From contig DBVY01000022.1 in assembly GCA_002308575.1 (NCBI GenBank), forward strand, positions 3,627 to 20,780: a stretch of DNA of 17,154 nt. Reading direction: 5' to 3'. Origin of the DNA: Christensenella sp. UBA1252 (GTDB taxonomy: Bacteria > Bacillota > Clostridia > Christensenellales > CAG-1252). Of this stretch, positions 13,531-17,154 are shown piece by piece (position 1 is the first letter of the stretch; every line of letters begins with the position of its first letter). Under the pieces are notes generated by a model, which saw only the letters and a list, made by a program, of their open reading frames with translations, ran no database searches and was not told the origin of the DNA. A program made the position numbers and the translations under genes.

Positions 13531-13560
13531 ACTATATGTTCGTTTTCGAAAGGATAGACC
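13531..13560 (-). promoter_or_regulatory. Possible sporulation (sigma-E-like) promoter for yabP-yabQ
   Basis: On the minus strand CATATAGT (13538-13531) resembles a sigma-E -10 (CATACAnT). It lies 15 nt after GGTCTAT (13560-13554), a poor -35. The site sits between the hup terminator and yabP, where a separate promoter is needed. Weak match. Confidence 0.25.
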
Positions 13561-13563
13561 GAA

Positions 13564-13593
13564 ATAAAAAAAGGAGCGGCGAGTCGCCGCTCC
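13564..13593 (-). terminator. Terminator of hup
   Basis: GGAGCGGC / GCCGCTCC stem (13573-13580 / 13586-13593), extended by GA/TC towards the loop, followed on the minus strand by a T7 run (13572-13566). It lies 16 nt after the HU stop codon. Confidence 0.9.
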
Positions 13594-13608
13594 GAAAAGG
13601 ATTTTCGA

Positions 13609-13884
13609 TTATTTATTCATAACGCCGACAAACGTCTTGCTTGCCTTGAACGTCGGCACACATCTTCCGGAAATCTTGATGCGCTCGCCGGTCTTGGGAT
13701 GCAAGCCTTCTTTCGCCGCGCGTTGTTTCGCCTTGAAGCAACCGAATCCCGCGAAAGTAACGGAGTCCCCTGCTTTCAACGCTTGCGCGATCGTTTCGAT
13801 AAACGCTTCGGAAACGCGGCGGCAATCCGCTTCGGTAATATTCGTCTTATCCGAAATGACCTTGATAACGTCACTCTTATTCAT
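13609..13884 (-). CDS. hup: HU-family DNA-binding protein
   Basis: A 91-residue nucleoid protein that bends and compacts DNA as a dimer. The sequence starts MNKSDVIKVISDKTNITEAD and shows the DNA-arm region TFAGFGCFKAKQRAAKEG, LHPKTGERIKI and the tail VPTFKASKTF typical of HU/IHF. GGAGG lies 6 nt before the ATG at 13884; the upstream-extended frame runs into the promoter. It is transcribed alone between a strong promoter and a terminator. Compared with Bacillus HU the second strand has Cys and Phe (GFGCF), which is tolerated in the family. Confidence 0.95.
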   Translation of the reverse strand: MNKSDVIKVISDKTNITEADCRRVSEAFIETIAQALKAGDSVTFAGFGCFKAKQRAAKEGLHPKTGERIKISGRCVPTFKASKTFVGVMNK

Positions 13885-13917
13885 AATAAACCTCCAACAC
13901 ATTAGAAATATAAATAT

Positions 13918-13946
13918 AGAATACACTACAAACGGGTTTTTGTCAA
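13918..13946 (-). promoter_or_regulatory. Strong sigma-A promoter of hup
   Basis: Minus strand TTGACA (13946-13941), 17-nt spacer, TATTCT (13923-13918), 33 nt before the ATG. It lies in the short gap after the polymer-ligase stop. Confidence 0.85.
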
Positions 13947-13950
13947 TACC

Positions 13951-15537
13951 CTATTTTTGAGTTTGAGAGAGAATTTCCCCCGATCTTTCCGCAGAAATAA
14001 AGTACATCGCGAGTTGAAGACCGTACACGACGGGGCAGAAAATGCCCGGATTTACAAGGCTCATATACAAGAGTCCGAGATAGGAAAAAAGCACGATCGC
14101 CGCATACTCTTTATCGGGCGCGCGGCGAAGCGCCATAAGCCTCTCTTTGAGCATATACAGATAGGCGGCGACGCCGAACAGGCCCATCGAACCCACGACC
14201 TGCACGGGCAGGCAATGATAGCAGCCGAACATACCTTCTTTGTTCGCATACACGCCGCGAAGCCCGCGATACCCGATGCCCGTTCCGAAAATCGGATATT
14301 TTTTGAAATTCTCCGCCGCGATGATCATCATATTGCCGCGATAGGTATCCATTTCCACCGCAAGCGTTTTGACCTTATCCCACGCCGCGATTCCGATGAC
14401 GAGCGCCGCAAGCGCAAGACCCCCGATCACGCAAACGTGAATGAGTATCTTCTTTTTGCTCTTCATTTTGAAGAGCGCGTAGACGTACGCCATAAAGAGT
14501 GCGGCGAGGAAAGAAACGCCGAACAGCGCGATCTTGACCTTCGTAGACGAAGGCACGATCCCTTCCGAAAACAAGATATGCATTCCTTTTCGCCAAATCA
14601 AGCAGACCGCAAGCGATACGAGAGCGATCGAACAAAGCGCAATCGCGTTCCTTACGCGCGTATCTTTATATTTGACGAGCGCGAACACGATATAAAACGC
14701 GCACGTAGCGGTCGTAAAGATCAAACCGCCGCGCGAAAGCGACAGAACGGACGCCAAACAAGCGAGCACACCGACGACGAACGCCGCCGCGCCGCGAACG
14801 CCCTTTTCTCTCGACAGATAAAAGCAAAACGGCATCGTCATCAAAACGGTCGTGGAAAGGTTATTTCCGATCGACGAAAGCGCGTTCAAAGAAAACTCCC
14901 AGCCCGTTTCGATCGAGGTCCAATTCGAGAAGTATTGCACCGCGATAATGAAAACCGAATAGGCGGCGCAATAAAACGCCGTCTTCGAAACGTACGCTTT
15001 GATATCGTACTCCCTGCGCGGATTCATCTTGTTGTACAACGCGGAATACAAAAGGAGCATTCCGAATCCGAGCCCGAACATATAATAAAGCGAAGTGCCC
15101 GAAAAATAATGCGAAGCGGGGATGCTGAACAACCCGCCGAGAAGAAGCGCGCAGGACACGGCGAGATACCCTTTCGTCAGGGCGCCTTTACTCGGTTTTA
15201 CACGATAAAAGAAGAAATGAAACAGAACGCCGATCACCGCGGGAACGCCCATCACGAATTTCAGCGACATAAACGTATCGAAACTGTCGTACAACCGTAA
15301 GACGACGAGCCCGATCAACAAAAAAGGTAAAAAGGTCGAAAGAGAATCGTCCGAGATTATCAGCTTTACGGAGATGATATAGACGAACGTTACGACGCAA
15401 GCGACCTCTGTCTTCGTTAAAAAAAAGACGGCGGCAAGCAGGGTTTCGAAAATCATCGCCCACTCGCTGATCGCCGCTTTACGCAAAAGCGCGAGAATTT
15501 TTCCCGCGCTGATTTTTTCCCCGTTTAAAACCGGCAT
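13951..15537 (-). CDS. O-antigen ligase / Wzy-like polysaccharide membrane protein
   Basis: 528 residues with about twelve hydrophobic segments. A larger loop lies at about 385-420, with YPIFGTGIGYRGLRGVYANK and then a Cys/His patch (FGCYHC). The motif SVLSLSRGGLIF (about 262-273) and the GTGIG loop are hallmarks of the Wzy_C (O-antigen ligase / polymerase) superfamily, which joins undecaprenyl-linked glycans to acceptors or to each other outside the membrane. In Firmicutes such proteins act in capsule or wall-teichoic-type polymer assembly. The ATG shares one base with the SIS gene's stop (TAATG), so the two are coupled. The substrate cannot be told from sequence. Confidence 0.85.
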   Translation of the reverse strand: MPVLNGEKISAGKILALLRKAAISEWAMIFETLLAAVFFLTKTEVACVVTFVYIISVKLIISDDSLSTFLPFLLIGLVVLRLYDSFDTFMSLKFVMGVPAVIGVLFHFFFYRVKPSKGALTKGYLAVSCALLLGGLFSIPASHYFSGTSLYYMFGLGFGMLLLYSALYNKMNPRREYDIKAYVSKTAFYCAAYSVFIIAVQYFSNWTSIETGWEFSLNALSSIGNNLSTTVLMTMPFCFYLSREKGVRGAAAFVVGVLACLASVLSLSRGGLIFTTATCAFYIVFALVKYKDTRVRNAIALCSIALVSLAVCLIWRKGMHILFSEGIVPSSTKVKIALFGVSFLAALFMAYVYALFKMKSKKKILIHVCVIGGLALAALVIGIAAWDKVKTLAVEMDTYRGNMMIIAAENFKKYPIFGTGIGYRGLRGVYANKEGMFGCYHCLPVQVVGSMGLFGVAAYLYMLKERLMALRRAPDKEYAAIVLFSYLGLLYMSLVNPGIFCPVVYGLQLAMYFISAERSGEILSQTQK

Positions 15538-16568
15538 TATTTCGTGATCGTAACCTTTTTCAGGTTTCTCGGCGCGTCCGGATTATGCCCTTTCTGCTTA
15601 CTGAGCTCCATTGCGAAAAGGTGCATCGCAACGGAATAACCGACCGTGGAAGAAAGGTTATCCATCGCGGGCATTCTGACTCCGTAGGTCGCGAGATCCA
15701 AAAGATCCTCGTTATCGCTGAACGTCAAAACGTTCGCGTTCAAAAGTTGCAACCTCGTTGCGATATCGCGGAAGTTTTCGCTGCATTCGCCGTCCGGCGC
15801 GAGCATAATGACGTTTACGCCTTCTTCGATCAAAGCGAACGGACCGTGCATAAAGTCGTTCGTACCGTAGAAGGTCGCAAACGTGTACGCGCATTCGTTG
15901 AGTTTGAGTTGAAGTTCCTTTCCGACGCCTTGCATAACGCCGCGCGAAAGAATGATGAATTGATTCATATCCTTTGCGTTCTCCGCCATCTTGGTGATCT
16001 CGGGAAGAAGGGAGAGCGCCTCTTCGACCCTCTTCGGGAAGGAATAGACGACGGGCATCAGGTTCTTGCCCGAAAGGGAGATCGCGAGCATATACAAAAC
16101 GGTCAGTTCCGCGATATAACTCTTCGCACTTGCGATGCTCTTTTCTTCGCCTGCGCTGAGATCCAAATGATATTTGCCTGCTTTCGCAAGGGGAGAGGCG
16201 GCGTCGTTCGTAACCGCAACGGTGATCGCGCCCTGCTTATTCGCCTGCGTCAAAACGGCGAGCGTGTCGATGCTCTTTCCGCTCTGCGACACCGCGACGA
16301 ACAAGTGATCGGAATAATCGACGTTCGCACCGTACATCGTCGTTACGGACGGGTGCGCCGTGCCCGCGGGAATGCCTGCGAGCGTTTCCACGAAATACTT
16401 AAAGCAAAGACCTGCGTTATCGCTCGTTCCGCGACCGATGATCGTAATGTTTTTGATATGACGTTTTTTTACTTCCGCCGTGATCTCCGCCACCTTTTCG
16501 GAATTGGCGTGGATCGCGTTTTTGATGACCTCGGGTTCCGTCAAGATCTCATCGTACATGATTCCCAT
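15537..16568 (-). CDS. Double-SIS sugar isomerase/deaminase-like protein (GlmS/NagB-II type)
   Basis: 343 residues with two SIS domains (about 20-170 and 185-330) that bind phosphosugars. In the first, GRGTSDNAG, SVTTMYGANV and SQSGKSIDT form the sugar-phosphate site. In the second, SRGVMQGVGKELQLKLNE and DFMHGPFALIEEG match the Glu and HGP positions of the GlmS isomerase domain. The ending NPDAPRNLKKVTITK is typical of the group. No glutaminase domain is present, so it is not full-length GlmS. Candidates are NagB-II/AgaS-type aminosugar-phosphate deaminase or a fructoselysine-type enzyme. ATG 16568 has GGGAG 8 nt upstream. It sits 25 nt after serS and is coupled to the polymer gene, suggesting sugar supply to the envelope. 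Confidence 0.8.
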   Translation of the reverse strand: MGIMYDEILTEPEVIKNAIHANSEKVAEITAEVKKRHIKNITIIGRGTSDNAGLCFKYFVETLAGIPAGTAHPSVTTMYGANVDYSDHLFVAVSQSGKSIDTLAVLTQANKQGAITVAVTNDAASPLAKAGKYHLDLSAGEEKSIASAKSYIAELTVLYMLAISLSGKNLMPVVYSFPKRVEEALSLLPEITKMAENAKDMNQFIILSRGVMQGVGKELQLKLNECAYTFATFYGTNDFMHGPFALIEEGVNVIMLAPDGECSENFRDIATRLQLLNANVLTFSDNEDLLDLATYGVRMPAMDNLSSTVGYSVAMHLFAMELSKQKGHNPDAPRNLKKVTITK

Positions 16569-16593
16569 ATTGCTTTTCTCCCGTCTGTTGCTG

Positions 16594-17154
16594 TTATTTT
16601 TTGAGGATATCCGTTCCGACGAAAGGAACGAGGACGTCCGGCACGCGCACGCTGCCGTCCGCGTTTTGGAATTGTTCGACGATCGCGGGGATCAGGCGGC
16701 TCGTTGCGAGTCCGCTTCCGTTCAACGTGTGCACGAACAGATTTTTACCCGTCTTGGGGTCTTTATAACGGGTTTGATTTCTTCTCGCCTGATAGTCGTT
16801 CGCATTGGAAACCGAGCTGACTTCTTTGTAAATGCCCATGCTCGGGATCCAAACTTCGATGTCGTATGTGCGCGCCATCGAAGCGGAGCAATCACCCGCC
16901 GCAAGCTTGCTGACTCTGAAATGCAAGCCGAGTTTTTCCACGAGGGCGCTCGCCTTGCCTACGAGCTCTTCAAACGCCTTTCCGCTCTCTTCCTGCGCCG
17001 AATAGATGACCATTTCGACTTTGTTGAATTGGTGACCGCGGATCATGCCGCGCTCTTCGCTGCGGTAGCTGCCCGCTTCTTTGCGGTAGCAAGGCGTATA
17101 GGCGAAGAACTTCAAAGGAAGCTTCGCGCCGTCGATGATCTCGCCCGCATACAT
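16594..17154 (-). CDS. serS: Seryl-tRNA synthetase, C-terminal part (cut by window edge)
   Basis: 186 codons of the class II catalytic core; the N-terminal tRNA-binding coiled coil and motif 1 lie beyond the right edge, so the first Met is not the start. Motif 2 is FAYTPCYRKEAGSY, continuing to RGMIRGHQFNKVEM; motif 3 is NGSGLATSRLIPAIVEQFQ. The serine-binding stretch AAGDCSASMARTYDIEVWIP is also visible. The enzyme charges tRNA-Ser and supplies selenocysteine precursors where used. The C-terminus (VPDVLVPFVGTDILKK) is complete. Confidence 0.96.
   Translation of the reverse strand: MYAGEIIDGAKLPLKFFAYTPCYRKEAGSYRSEERGMIRGHQFNKVEMVIYSAQEESGKAFEELVGKASALVEKLGLHFRVSKLAAGDCSASMARTYDIEVWIPSMGIYKEVSSVSNANDYQARRNQTRYKDPKTGKNLFVHTLNGSGLATSRLIPAIVEQFQNADGSVRVPDVLVPFVGTDILKK

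Noticed and set aside
13957..15300. 447-residue plus-strand frame
   Set aside because: Antisense shadow of the polymer-ligase gene caused by its codon bias; no SD or motif.
15585..16604. 339-residue plus-strand frame
   Set aside because: Antisense shadow of the SIS gene; composition unlike a protein.

Overview
The window looks like a chromosomal segment of an uncultured, spore-forming Clostridia-type Firmicute. The evidence is a yabP-yabQ sporulation pair, HU, AGGAGG-type ribosome binding sites, sigma-A promoters of the TTGACA-N17/18-TATAAT type, an O-antigen-ligase-like polymer gene and a Gram-positive lipobox. It falls into two parts that differ in base composition and coding style.

Positions 1 to about 7140 are an accessory island. 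A large serine recombinase (59-1585) ends in a terminator. It is followed by an array of nine short hairpins joined by a recurring linker (1615-1831), then by two paralogous structured cassettes whose long stems covary (1959-2095 and 2121-2212). An AT-rich pair follows: a ParA-like ATPase overlapped by a RiboL-PSP-type HEPN protein (2437-4075), a good candidate for a two-gene defence or toxin-type unit. A convergent minus-strand group (6329-4323) encodes a 55-residue protein that is too short for routine calling, two unrecognised proteins, a truncated winged-helix regulator and a further unknown. The right side (about 6440-6920) holds the 3' remnant of another serine recombinase and three terminator hairpins. 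A second hairpin array follows in the opposite orientation (6941-7061). In both places the order is recombinase 3' end, terminator, hairpin array, which suggests repeated insertion at one hot spot.

Positions 7188-17154 are housekeeping sequence with higher GC. A plus-strand membrane protein has its own consensus promoter. A five-gene minus-strand operon starts from a strong promoter at 12635-12663: a degenerate alpha/beta-hydrolase-like protein, signal peptidase I, a lipoprotein with InlB-type repeats, an SDR reductase and glucosamine-6-phosphate deaminase (nagB). Its genes mostly overlap or abut. Upstream are yabQ and yabP, then hup with its own promoter and terminator, then an O-antigen-ligase-like gene, a double-SIS sugar isomerase-like gene and the C-terminal part of serS. 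NagB and the SIS protein both point to amino-sugar phosphate metabolism. LepB, the lipoprotein and the polymer ligase point to envelope work.

The parts most worth a second look are the two hairpin arrays, the two covarying cassettes and the ParA-HEPN pair. All identifications are by reading motifs; no database search was possible.
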